A stretch of 64,000 nt of DNA from Cryptomeria japonica. Taxonomy: Eukaryota > Streptophyta > Pinopsida > Cupressales > Cupressaceae. The stretch lies in NCBI RefSeq assembly GCF_030272615.1, contig NC_081409.1:613598755-613662754 (forward strand), read 5' to 3'. The notes under the pieces were generated by a model that was not told where the DNA came from, did not search any database, and saw nothing but the letters and a program-made list of their open reading frames with translations. The translations under genes were made by a program, and so were the position numbers. Shown in pieces: positions 1 through 10,499 of the stretch (position 1 is the stretch's first letter; every line of letters starts with the position of its first letter).

Positions 1-539
1 CTTTTTCCCTGACGGTACTAATCTACATCGATTGGTTGTCAAAGGTGCAACTAGTTAGCTTGTTCACTTCATTGTTTGGAATCTTCCTCCTTCTTGGTGT
101 ATGTCCAACCTGGAGTAAATAAGTGATAGCACAAATCACCTCCTTGGTGATTTTGTAGGTTCGATCAAGCCACATGAACTCAGCCTAGCACGTACCGAAT
201 CATCTCATCCTCAAACTCGGGAATCTCTAGAATATTGGTGAAACCCTAATCCTTCAGAATTTGAAATTTTGGTTTGATCAATCCATCCTTGTTCAGTAAA
301 GTGGACAAGTACATTGATTTAATCTCTTATGATCCCAAATCCTCTAGAGTACAGTGAATATATGCTCTCACATCTTCCACATAGAGAACTCCATCAGGAA
401 CCCTAGAAAATGTGTCGATTGATTCATTGACCTTTGCAATTTGAGGGAATTACTTGAATTCTAGATGTGAATGATCCTTAATGTACACCACAATAGGGGT
501 AGCCACATTTGCCAGATTAGGAGCAGATCCAGAAGCCAT
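1..539 (-). pseudogene. C1 ORF2, N-terminal part (family of unknown function)
   Basis: From an ATG at 539 the minus strand reads in one frame for about 130 codons, starting MASGSAP. It contains FSRVPDGVLYVEDVRAYIHC, then EDLG and KPKFQIL. The same block occurs in C2 at 15650 (FSRVPNG, YIEDVRAYIHCT, EDLG, KPKYQII). Single stops interrupt it after FK, after EDLGS, after LKD and after VLG. These are substitutions, not frameshifts. I do not recognise the domain. It is not gag, protease, integrase or reverse transcriptase. It follows gag, where protease and integrase would stand in a Copia element. Conservation across copies argues that it was once a real protein. Confidence 0.7.
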
Positions 540-714
540 TTAGATTTTAGAAAAGTAGCGTGAAAAACAAAAAAAATACCACTCAACCTAAGCCAATGAA
601 AACCTTGAAAATCCACTCAAAAAATACTGGAAATTGCTGGAAAATGCCCTTAATTGCCTTGATCATCTTAAACCCACTCTTCTTCGCTCTTAGTGTTGTG
701 TGATAAAAAATGAA

Positions 715-747
715 GCAACTTATCCTTTTTAATTTATGAAACCCTAA
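715..747 (-). promoter_or_regulatory. Telobox and TATA-like block upstream of C1 ORF2
   Basis: The plus strand has AAACCCTAA at 739-747. On the minus strand this telobox is followed within 20 bases by an A/T-rich TATA-like box (AATTAAAAAGGATAA). The ORF2 ATG lies about 200 bases downstream. The same order is found in C2 (15454-15480) and C3 (50561-50622). Teloboxes are known in plant promoters, often near the TATA box of highly expressed genes. Promoter function here is inference. Confidence 0.5.
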
Positions 748-917
748 TTTCTCATTGACGTTAATGCATGCTGACATATCATACCGGATTCAAATCCACT
801 ATCTCAGCACCAGTTATCCTCCAAACTGACTTCACCAAGATCTAAAACAAGCTTTGAGACTTCTACCGGGGGTACTGCAGAATCCTTCATTAATTTGCCT
901 CCACCTAAGGCTAATGC

Positions 918-2043
918 CTTAGTTACCAGATGTGTTTTCTGTCGGTGTAGGAACATTCTGCTTTGTCGGTTGAATAACCAGTGAATTTTCTTCTATCAAT
1001 TGATCATCAGAATTCCTAACCTATTGTTTAGCATGAGCTTGTTGGATTTCATCAACCTTTTTCTTTCCCTTCTCATTGGATGTGTCATTCCCTTCGAGTG
1101 TATTCTTGCTTCTGCAATACTTAGCAATGTGTCATATTTTGTTGCATGCATAATAAGTAACATTGTTCTTCCGAATTGCCTTATTGAGTCCTTTACCATT
1201 CCTTGACCTACAATGATTATCCATATGTCCAAAATTTCCACATGCATGACATCTCACATTCATTCTACAATCTTTTGTCCTATGACCATACTTCTTATAA
1301 TTTGAACCCTGATCGGGAACTGCATTATGATTTTGACTTTCACTATTCCTGCATTGACTTGCTCTATGACCAAACTTATTACAAACAAAGTATCTACCAT
1401 TAAATTTGTATACATTGGGTTGCCTTACCAATGATCTTTGATTCCAGTTCTTTGGTAGATTCCCCTGATTTGCAGTACCAGTTTCTCCATTCTTAAATCT
1501 AGGACCTCTAGTGTCTCTTTGATCCTTCAATAATTCATCAAGCCTTGCAGAACTGACCCTGAACTTTTCTTTATATTCATTTGCAGTATCCAGATCACTT
1601 CTTAGGATTATCACCATTTTTTCCAAGTCTTTCTCATTGTTTTGTGGTTTCACCAGTTTAGCTCTCAACACATCATTCTCATGCACTAGCCTAATACATT
1701 CATCATATTTGTCTTTTAGAGATATAGTAAGATTTTCTTCAATCTTCTTCTGGTCTTCAATTTCCTTGGACATCCTCATGGTCATGGCTTACATTTCGTT
1801 CTTCATGACATTATTCTCTTGACTCAACTTTTGACATAATTTCTTAAGGGCATTCTTCTCTTCAAGATCAAATTTTTGTAAGATTTCCTTCCTTTTAGCT
1901 TGAGCAGATGATAACCTCTCCTATAGGGAAAGGATGAATTCCTTTGCAGAATTGAACTCATCTTGCAGCTTCAAGTTCTTCAACCTTTCAACATCATAGT
2001 ATTCAAGTGCTACTTCAAGTTCCTTCTATAGACTCATCTCCAT
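918..2043 (-). pseudogene. C1 gag with coiled coil and zinc knuckles
   Basis: The likely start is the ATG at 2043, in the same place after the primer site as the C2 gag start. The N-terminal half is rich in Glu, Lys and Leu and looks coiled-coil. The segment 1785-1132 (217 aa) has zinc-knuckle units: VCNKFGHRASQC, a damaged one (YKKYGHRTKDC), CHACGNFGHMDNHC and a final partial one (YYACNK). The C2 gag has the same four units in the same order. Missing first cysteines (C to Y, C to S) show decay. The frame is broken upstream of 1785 and after 1132. The protein would be a nucleocapsid that binds element RNA. The end near 918 is estimated by matching the C2 gag tail. Confidence 0.8.
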
Positions 2044-2093
2044 GGATTCCGGATTCAGGATCTTCCTCAAGCTGTTAGACTTATTTCGAGGCA

Positions 2094-2110
2094 CCAAGCT
2101 CTAATACCAA
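2094..2110 (-). promoter_or_regulatory. C1 primer binding site
   Basis: On the minus strand, directly after the LTR, the sequence reads TTGGTATTAGAGCTTGG. It matches the tRNA-Met-type site of plant Copia elements (TGGTATCAGAGC) with one C-to-T change. It fixes the LTR inner edge at 2112. Confidence 0.85.
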
Positions 2111-2111
2111 T

Positions 2112-2996
2112 TGTTCGAATCCAAACAAACTAAGAGGGGGGTGAATCAATGTTTGTCAGTTATGATATATTTATCCTTATTAACAAATACACTTATTAAG
2201 TGGTATGCATAAAATAAAGTAACAACAAGTAATATTAATGCAACCACATGAATTAGCACCATAACACAGATATTTATACATGCAAAAACTCAAAGAGGAA
2301 AAACCACGATGGGATTGCTGACCCACAATATCTATCCACTAGCCAACTAAATAAATATTACAAGAGGGGCCTGCACATGTAGGAAGGCACACTGCTCATC
2401 AGAAAAGGAGCCTCACTGACTACAAATCCAAAGTACTGGATTACAAACAAAAACTGAACTCAAAATGTGGATCTTCTATGATGGATGAGTTCCAGCTTAA
2501 GCATTGTCTGTACCGGTGATATTGTAACCTCCCTTACCAGTAACTTAGATCACTTCCCAAACCTTTAGAAAAATAATCAAGACTGATTATAAATCATTAC
2601 ATTCGCATTCTATCGATCAATATCTCTCTCACATAACATCACATAACCTATCACATCTCTTATATGTCATGTCTGCAAAATGACCTAATTGAACTGACTT
2701 ATACACCCATTTACATGAATAAACACAAATGCCTTATGTTGGCTTACAATCATATCCCAAAAGATAAGACACATGTTGGCCCAAACAAAATATAAACATA
2801 AAACTATATGACTATTTCTACTTCCATGCTCGTCGGATCAATCTCCTATGCCAGCCTTAGAATACCAGTTCCAAGTTTGTCGGTTACATGCCTATCGGTT
2901 CCCTAAATATTGATTACCATGATTGTTCGATCTACCATGAAGTGTGTTGGCATCAATGACAACACCTATAACCCAGATGAGTGTCAATTTCCAATA
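2112..2996 (-). repeat. C1 5' LTR (885 bp)
   Basis: It matches the C2 LTRs (13161-14054, 19037-19933) in length and content. Shared parts include an ATTGACACTCAT start, a CCCAC(C/G)GTGG-like block followed by a GAGGTTTT block, and a terminal GATTCACCCCCCTCTTAG block. The outer end is TA where TG is expected. The inner end is CA adjacent to the primer site. Confidence 0.85.
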
Positions 2997-3117
2997 GTCC
3001 GATACTTGTTTCTATGATTGATAGTGCTTGATTTTGTTTGATATGTGAAAAATTTTGAATTTTAATGTTGGTAGGACTCGATAAAGTGTCTATTTGTATT
3101 TGGATTGATGGAGTTTA

Positions 3118-3575
3118 TGATCAAAACTCTAGATTGCTAGTGTGACTTGTGTCACTGATAGGAGAGGTCCACTTGACAATGTATGATCGAAACTCCAAGT
3201 GTTTGATAGGTTCATGACTAGGTCACCTGATAGGATAGCCTAAGATGAACCTTCCCAAGTTGATAAGAGTTTAAGATCGAAACGCTTGAGTTGATAGCAT
3301 GACTGACATCACTGATAGAATAAGCTAAGATGAACCCACTTGATTTGATAAGTGTTTATGTTCAAAACTCCTGAATCATAGCATGACTTTCATCATTGAT
3401 AGGATAGGCTAAGATGAACCCACCTGATTTGATAATAGTTTATGATCGAAACTCCCAAATGATAGCATGACTTTTGTCACTAATAGGATAGCCTAAGATG
3501 AACCCACCTGATTTGATAAGAGTTTATTACCAAAACTCCTAAATGATAGCATGTCTTTCATCACTGATAGGGGCT
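3118..3575 (+). repeat. 84-bp tandem repeat, about 4-5 units
   Basis: Units begin with GATAGGATAGCCTAAGATGAACC or a close variant at 3229, 3314, 3398, 3482 and 3566, giving a period of 84-85 bp. A shorter degenerate unit starts at 3157 and a partial one near 3118. Each unit holds GATCGAAACTCC-like and ATAGCATGACTTT-like segments. The array lies about 160 bp upstream of the PMD pseudogene. It could be part of that gene's promoter or an unrelated minisatellite. The flanks 2997-3117 and 3576-3734 hold nothing I recognise. Confidence 0.85.
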
Positions 3576-3734
3576 CAATGATATTGATTAAGATCTCACT
3601 TTGAACTAATAGAATACTTGTTTGATATAAGTAATGATGATTAATCCATTTGATAGACATAACTGATATGGTCTTGATATCATGATTGTAGGTGTCATTT
3701 GGTGTGTTGATATCTCAAGAGCAAAACTTGAAGA

Positions 3735-5886
3735 TGTTTTCTAGGAGGGGAGATCTCACAGATAATGATAGAGCGGTTATTATCGTGCGTGGCTTATCTC
3801 ACATCCCATTCATGATGTGCTATTAGAAGAATAGGGCTCTATTGACTGCATTAGAGGAGAGGTGGCATAGTGATCATAAAACCTTTCATCTACTGATTGG
3901 ATAGATCATAGTGACACTGGAGAATATATACCGGATCTTGTAGATTCCTATCATAGGCGATTTGGTCACCTATGATGTTGAGGAGAAGGGAGGTACAAAG
4001 GCACTACGATATGTTTTTGGTGATCTGTGGATTAGTTGATACTAGATCACATGGCAGGACATGGTTGATTAGTATGCACTACTGCCTTTGGTGTTAGTAG
4101 GTTTGATTGGTAGTTTCATCTATCTAGATAGGAGATCACATGGGTTTTCCATCGGATGGGGTTGTGTATTACATCAGATGGTAGGGCACAAGATATGTTA
4201 TGCATGGGGGATCTATGTGTTGGCCCACTTGTACCATGATTTGAACTAGGTAGTATATGATGAGGTATCTAGTTTGTCAGCAGGGGTGACACTTCTTCAG
4301 ATCTAGGCATGGGAACATATAGCAGTGCCCTGACCAGTGGTGGAGAGATCAGGGCCAGTCGGGCTATCTTATTTGTTCATGTATCAGCAAGCAGCTTCCA
4401 AGCCGATGCTTGGGAAGTTGGAGTATTGGAGATAGATCTTGGATGATATAGATTCAGTGATATGGAGACCTTATATGGATTTTGAGCTTGGGACAAGGAT
4501 GCCACAAATATCCCTATGTTATTCAAGAGTAGGTACCTAATAGGGCGAACCCCCTATGTAGTAGAGCGATTTATTTTGACTCATGTGTATCGACAGTTTG
4601 GTCAAACCCAGGGGATGCCTGAGGGTACCACCATATATTCCTAAGTGCACAAGGAGAGGATAGATTGGGGTTTGATCTTAGATTTTGCTACAACATGGGC
4701 ATAGTTCTACGGACTTCCACGGGTATGGTGGGAGATGCATTTGGGATTGGTGGATGCAAGAATGACTATAAAGTATGCTCAATATTTTGTAGAGGATCCC
4801 TTCCCTCGATTGATAGGGTCAAGGTTGCCACTACCACCATTAGAGGAGGTAGATGATGATGATAATGAGGGAGGGATAGGAGGATGGAAGGGTGGCAGAT
4901 GAGGCTGAGGGAGAGGTATAGGTAGGGGAGGTGGTGGGATTGGTAGAGGTACAGGTCTGATCAGCCGAGGAGGAGATACAGATCAAGGTCATTGTGTGAT
5001 TGGGAGAGGTGGTAGATGGTGATAAGATCTAGGCCAGGTAGGGCCATTATTGTTAGGGGAGGCGGTAGGGGGAGTAGGAGGTGAGGAGTTAGATTGGGAG
5101 GAGATTGAGGGTGAGGAGGAGTCATCTGAGGAGAGAGAGTCAGGAGAGGAGATGATAGGTGGGATGGGAGATCCTAGGGAGGAGGAGGAGGAGGAAGATC
5201 CTCATCCATCGGTTAGGAAGAGGATAATAGATATGCGATCACTTACTAGCCCAATATAGGGTAATTCAACACAAGATGCACAACCATCACAATCACTAGT
5301 GGTATTAATTTTAGTGGCTTCCCATCAACAACAAGCATAGATAGTTGCCCTACAATTGATGGTACATGGGTTATAGGGTTAGCTGACATGGGCATAGACA
5401 CAGATAGCCCAACTGCAAATACATGTTATCTCCCTTACCCTAGAGCAAGATACAACTAGGGTGGAGTGGGATTCAACATGACAAGGGTTACAGGTTGCAC
5501 AAGCTTAGATCACTTAACTTACCATTGATCAAGATACAGAGATAGAGTGGTGGGGCCATCCTGAGTAGCTCATGCAGACCATCCAGTAGATAGTCGCTCA
5601 TGGATTGACAAGAGATACAATGAGAGATGTTATGCAATAGTCAAAGTGAGCAAAGCACTCTCAAAGTCTCTACCATCAAGTTGTTCTTCTAGAGAGGCAA
5701 GCACCATCCTATGTACTGAGTTCTTAGTGTGGGGGACCTTAGAGACAAGAGGGTAGCTGAGGAGTCCTGGGACCTAGGAGAGATATTGGTGGTGATGACA
5801 CAGGTATAGGTGGTGGTTTGGGTGCTAGGCCAACAGATTCTAGTGGCAACCACTCCTATATTGCCCCACATTTTGATGGATTTTAA
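3735..5886 (+). pseudogene. Decayed plant mobile domain (PMD, MAIN-like) gene
   Basis: One frame from about 3735 to about 4490 reads as a PMD protein. It has ALLTALEERWHSDHKTFHL, then IPIIGDLVTYDVEEKGG, LRYVFGDLW, RRSHGFSIGWG, YAWGIYVLAHLYHDL, VYDEVSSLSAGVTLLQIWAW-like (W replaced by a stop) and the SYLFMYQQA and LDDIDSVIWRPY segments. After one frameshift near 4495 it continues with RYLIGRTPYVVERFILTHVY then RQFGQ, a typical end of the PMD core, and with KYAQYFVEDPFPRL. A Gly/Arg-rich tract (4880-5030), an acidic Glu tract (5050-5215) and a Gln/Leu-rich tail follow, to a stop near 5886. About a dozen in-frame stops fall mostly at TAG and TGA. PMD proteins are plant-specific. They occur both as host genes (the MAIN/MAIL group, linked to silencing and meristem upkeep) and inside transposons. 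I cannot tell which source this copy had. Confidence 0.75.
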
Positions 5887-6102
5887 TTATTTTGATGTAG
5901 TTCTTGTATATATTGATTTATTTATGTCGATCATTTTTATATGATACGATGTACACATTGATGTATAGTGATGATTCAGGTCTCCTTATTATGTACACTT
6001 TATTTGTGAGATGATATCCAGGGACTTTGGACAATTATTCTTTTTGTTGATTTATTTTGATATGACTTAGGGACTTTCCTTTGGATCCACATGGGTTACT
6101 TT

Positions 6103-7352
6103 TATTAGACAACTCAAATAGCTAGAGGACAATTGAGAGAGGGGGTGAATCAGTTGTCACCGGATTACAAAACTTTAAGCATTCAAAACCTTATTACCAG
6201 AAAACATAAACTCAATACCAGAATGCATAAACCAAATACTAGAATAATAGATATACTAATTAAACATAAGGATAAATCATAGAATAGTTACCATCCATCC
6301 ATAACACATAACACCAAGATTTGTATGTGGAAAACCCATTAAAGGGAAAAACCACAGTGGGAAGCCTACCCATAGTTAGATAATACTTTTGTAGTAAGTA
6401 GGTGATTAAAATATGAGGGGGATGCACATGTAGGAAGGCCAACAACCTAGAGAGCACTTATCATCACAAAAAAGGAGCCTCACTGACTACAAAAATATCA
6501 AACTACAATCTGGAAAGAAGACTGAACTGTAAGTATATCATCTCCTATGCTTGAGTACAGTTCTGATTAAGCTCAATACCAAAGGCCTTAAAACTCTCTT
6601 ACAAACCCAATTTTATCACCTATGATTGACCAAACCTTTTGTATATGATTACAAAATTATTCGCACACAGATAAACCTATAACATTTTCCTATGATCTAC
6701 AAAGAGAGCTTACATCATATTTATACCAACCTGGGGCCTAAACAATTAGGTCAGCCACCAAAAGCATAATAAAATAATTTCATAACATAAAATTATAATC
6801 CAATGATCAACTAAGTCATCTTAGGCTGAAAACAATGTAAACCAATCATTAAATCTCATCAGTAACGCATCAGGAACATCCTCCAACACGTTACATAAGC
6901 CGGTCCATAACTTAGATAACACCAGACCCAAAATAGGTTGCCATCAACCAAATCCAACACCACCAATGAACTAGAACATGAACAAGATAACCAACAACAT
7001 CCTGAAAGCCATCTAGAAGTTGCACCAACACCACTTATCACGTGCATCAAAAGATCTTCAACAAAGCTCTGCCGGTAAAACCCTTACCGGTGACCAAAAG
7101 GCTTACTAGAAAAAATGATAGATAGTCATCAAATCCTAAACCAACTAATTGTGATACACATCTAAATAGCATGAATGACAGATCCAAACCAATTCCACAA
7201 ACCAAAGTATACAAGATCATACCGGACCAATATCATAAACCAACCACTCTACCAGAACCAATCAAAAATCGGTAAACAACCAAACAACTGGTTTTTCCAA
7301 TAATGACAAAACATCAATGCAACACATAATCAATTCCTACAAATTGCCAACA
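6103..7352 (-). repeat. Solo LTR (1,250 bp), target duplication ACTTT
   Basis: On the minus strand it runs from TGTTGGCAATTTG at 7352 to GTCTAATA at 6103. It belongs to the family of the three-LTR array at 20635-24516, sharing GAATTGATTATGTGTTGCATTG near the start and the CACCCCCTCTC end. ACTTT stands directly on both sides (6098-6102 and 7353-7357). There is no internal region, so it is a solo LTR left by recombination. The terminal CA has become TA. Confidence 0.85.
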
Positions 7353-7803
7353 ACTTTATGTATGATGATATGCTTATATGTGCTATGGATGCACTTACTT
7401 TGATGATCTAGATGTTTATGTGCATGATTTTGTGTTTATGATGCAAATGATATCTATGTGATGTGTGTGATGATATGATTCTATATTGATGTGATATATA
7501 TATATTTTTAAGGTGATATATGCCTTTATGATGATTTTGATGATGCAAATTCCTCATCAATTCCTCCAGATTGCCAACAACTTTGTGCAACACATAATCA
7601 ATTCCTCCAACAACTTTATGCATGATGATATGCTTATATGTTCTATGGATGCATTTACTTTGATGATCTAGATGTTTAGGTGCATGATTTGGTGTTTATG
7701 ATGCAGATGATATCTATGTGATGTGTGTGATGATATGATTCTATATTGATGTGATCTATATTTTTTAAAGGTGATATATGCCTTTATGATGATTTTGATG
7801 ATG
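7319..7803. repeat. 268-bp tandem duplication across the LTR edge
   Basis: GCAACACATAATCAATTCCT occurs at 7319 and again at 7587, and the following sequence repeats to about 7803. Unit 1 includes the last 34 bp of the solo LTR, its target duplication and flank. A third short copy of the LTR end lies at 7557-7584. The duplication therefore arose after the LTR inserted. Confidence 0.85.
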
Positions 7804-8380
7804 TGCAAATGTATACATGTGTAGATGATATGTATGCAAATGTGATGTTGATATGATGATGCTCTTTAACATGTTTTTTAATACTTTGGATGATGACAAA
7901 TGATAAATGCTTTGATATTCTGCTAAATGTACTAATGGTAATGATATGCAACTAAATGATATGATACTAAATGAAATGATATTAAATGCGATGATTTAAA
8001 TGAAATGATACTTAAATGACATGATACTCAAATGCAATGATATGGTTTTAAATGATATGAAATTTAATGAAATGATACTAAATGCAAAAATGATGTGCAA
8101 ATTACACTAAATGCAAATTGAATGATACAATATGATAATGTCATTATATGATATGACAACTGCAACTAAATGCACTTCAAGTGATATCATAATGCAACCA
8201 CATGCACTTTTAAATGATATGATAATGCAACTAAATGCACTTTTAAATGAAATGATAATGAAATGATAATGCAACTAAATGCACTTTAAATGAGATGATA
8301 ATACACTTTAAATGATACTAAATGCACTTTGAATGAGATGGTAATGCACTTTAAATGATATGAAATGATATTAAATGCAC
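7804..8380. repeat. Degenerate AAATG/ATGAT low-complexity tract
   Basis: Short words such as AAATGATATGATA, AATGCAACTAAATGCACTTT and AAATGAAATGAT recur with changing spacing over about 550 bp. This is degenerate microsatellite-like DNA. No coding frame is seen. Confidence 0.75.
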
Positions 8381-9024
8381 CCTCTGAAATAGTCATCCTT
8401 TCGATTATATGTGTAGTGCTTCCTTTTTATCATCATTAAACTTTTTAAATGTTGAAAGTTAATACGAGAAGCATGGTATATTTAAACCATGATGCCCTGA
8501 GTATAACTTACATGGATTTTGATATTGCAAGATGACACAAGTGTTGAGGTATAATTGAACCAAGATGACCTAAGTGTTGCTTTCGTAAAACAAAAAAGAG
8601 TTAACCTTTGTCCTATATAAATTTAAAATATCTTTAGTGATATATTTCCTAATCATGTCTTAAGACAAATATGCATAGTAAAAAGGTTTCACTCACAAAT
8701 AGCAGACTGAGAAAATATCAAACTCCTTCGTTGCATCTCTACTCTTTTAAAACATCCTTGAGTCACTTAGGAGATATGATCACAAAAAAAAAATCTCGTA
8801 GGTAAACATGCATGCTACCCCATGAAATTGTCAGATAAAACATCTTGCAAATATATCATTATTTAGTTTTAGTTTTGTTGCATAAATCAGTTTGTGCATC
8901 CAGTTCTAGTGTTGACATTTACCATTGATAGTCATAATCTGCATTTGCATTTAGTAGCTTCTATGTTTGCGTGTTTGATTTTTTGTTTCTTAGCCCAAAA
9001 TGCGAGTTTCTCTCAGCTAAGTTA
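8381..9024. other. Unassigned; possible remnant of Gypsy-1 3' LTR
   Basis: No frame or known motif is visible. It lies just downstream, on the minus strand, of the Gypsy-1 polypurine tract, so the 3' LTR should start here. I cannot match it to another LTR in the window, because the Gypsy-1 5' LTR is missing. Confidence 0.3.
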
Positions 9025-9025
9025 G

Positions 9026-9042
9026 GATTTTGCCCCCAGTCT
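9026..9042 (-). promoter_or_regulatory. Gypsy-1 polypurine tract
   Basis: The minus strand reads GACTGGGGGCAAAATCC, a usual form of the plus-strand primer of plant Ty3/Gypsy elements. It lies about 330 bp past the end of integrase, directly before the expected 3' LTR. Confidence 0.6.
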
Positions 9043-9369
9043 TAGACACTACTTTCGATAATGGATATATACACTGATCACCAAGCAATGGTGAGATATG
9101 ATGTGGATAACCTTTTGGATAATCAAGGATAGTGACTACACTAAGTGTGTCCAAGATTGTGTTGTGTTTTATAAAAAGTTTGGTGAATCTTTGCCAATGG
9201 CTTAGATTAGATGGATATAAAAGATATGATACATGTCCTAATAGATAGAAGAGTTGATCTATCACAAGTAGCACCTGTTTCCATGTTTTCACTACTTGTT
9301 TTTATTGCACTATTTGATTTTTATGATTTTTTTGTATTTTTTAATTGTTTTTGTATTTTTTCCCTTATT

Positions 9370-10450
9370 CGTGCATTGGATAACTCATGTATAGAACCTT
9401 TTGAGATGAATTTTGTTAATAGGTTTGTCAAATAAGTCCCCTTATGATGTAGATAGTTGATATGCCCCTGATCCATAGGTTGATATGATGACAAAAGGAC
9501 CTAGCCAATTTGATTTAAACTTGCCCTTCTTTTCCTGATCTTATTGATTGCAAGGATTTTCCTTTAGTACCAAGTCACTAATTTGAAATTCCCTTGGTTT
9601 TACTTTATTGTTTTACCTCCTATACATGAGTTGTTGATATGCTTTGAGGTGATCAAAATCATGTTGTCAGCACTCATCTAACAACTCTAACTCTTGCAGT
9701 CTATTTAACTGATATTCCTCATCCAAAATGAGTCCCTTCAGTGATACTCTGAGTGATGGAATCTTGTCCTCAATAGGTAAAATATCCTTTGATCCATATG
9801 CAAGTGAGTATGGTATGGTTCCCATAGGTGTGTGGATGCTAGTTCTATAGGCACATAATATCGAGTTGATCTAGACATGCCAATCATAACCAGCCTCGTT
9901 CACTATTTTTTTGAGAATTTTTAGGATGGTTTTGTTTGAGGCCTATGCTTGTCCATTCCCTTATGGAAAATAAGGTGTGGAGAAACGATGTTGGATATGG
10001 AATAGTTCACATAATTCTTTCACATATTGATTTTTGAATGGTCTTCCATTATCAGTGATAATGGATCTAGGAATGCCATACCGACAAATGAGATAATTTA
10101 GGATAAAAGAGGATATTTGTTTGCTGGTAATCATAGTCAATGGGATGGCCTCATTCCATTTTCTAAAATACTCAGTTGTAGTAATGATGAACTTATGTCC
10201 ATTTGATGAGGAAGGATGATTCTTGCCCACTAGGTCAATCCCCCATTGAAAGAATGGCCATGATGAGGTGAATGGTTGCAGCTCCTATGCTAGTGCATGT
10301 ATAAGATTGTCATGAATTTGGCATTTTGGACATTTTCTGACAAATTGGTATGATTCCTTTTCCATGGTCGGCCAATAATATCCCATCCTTAGAATTTTCT
10401 TGGCTAGAGTAGGACCACTTGAGTGTGTTCCACAAATACCTTCGTGAAGT
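9370..10450 (-). pseudogene. Gypsy-1 integrase
   Basis: The zinc-binding end is seen near 10380-10310 (YWPTMEKE, then CPKCQ). The core at 10230-9961 has ITTTEYFRKWNEA and GIPRSIITDNG, with the second catalytic Asp in TDNG. The first Asp of the usual TDYF is Glu here, and the catalytic Glu after NGQA is a stop. The C-terminal part keeps VKPREFQISDLVLKENP, WLGPFVI and NKIHLKRFY to about 9370. Integrase joins the element DNA copy to the chromosome. This copy cannot be active. Confidence 0.85.
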
Positions 10451-10499
10451 TCTTGCAAGGCAGTTTCAAATTTGTTATGATCAAGACACCAAAGAAGAG

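Larger units (their letters stand above)
1..2996 (-). mobile_element. C1: pol-less Copia-type LTR element, 5' half
   Basis: A minus-strand element enters from the left edge. Read on the minus strand it has a 5' LTR (2996 to 2112), a tRNA-Met-type primer binding site, a gag gene with zinc knuckles, a telobox/TATA block and the start of ORF2. The order and the proteins match C2 (13161-19933) and C3 (45632-53267), so the three form one family. The 3' part and 3' LTR lie outside the window, so the lack of pol in this copy is inferred from C2 and C3. The LTR starts TA instead of TG, a sign of age. No target duplication can be tested. Confidence 0.85.

Noticed and set aside
4665-5259. Two separate short plus-strand genes (63 and 69 codons).
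   Set aside because: The first is an out-of-frame shadow of the PMD pseudogene and the second is its acidic tract.
7804-8380. CRISPR-like or satellite array.
   Set aside because: The words are degenerate, unevenly spaced and AT-rich, with no constant repeat and spacer. It is simple-sequence DNA of a eukaryote.
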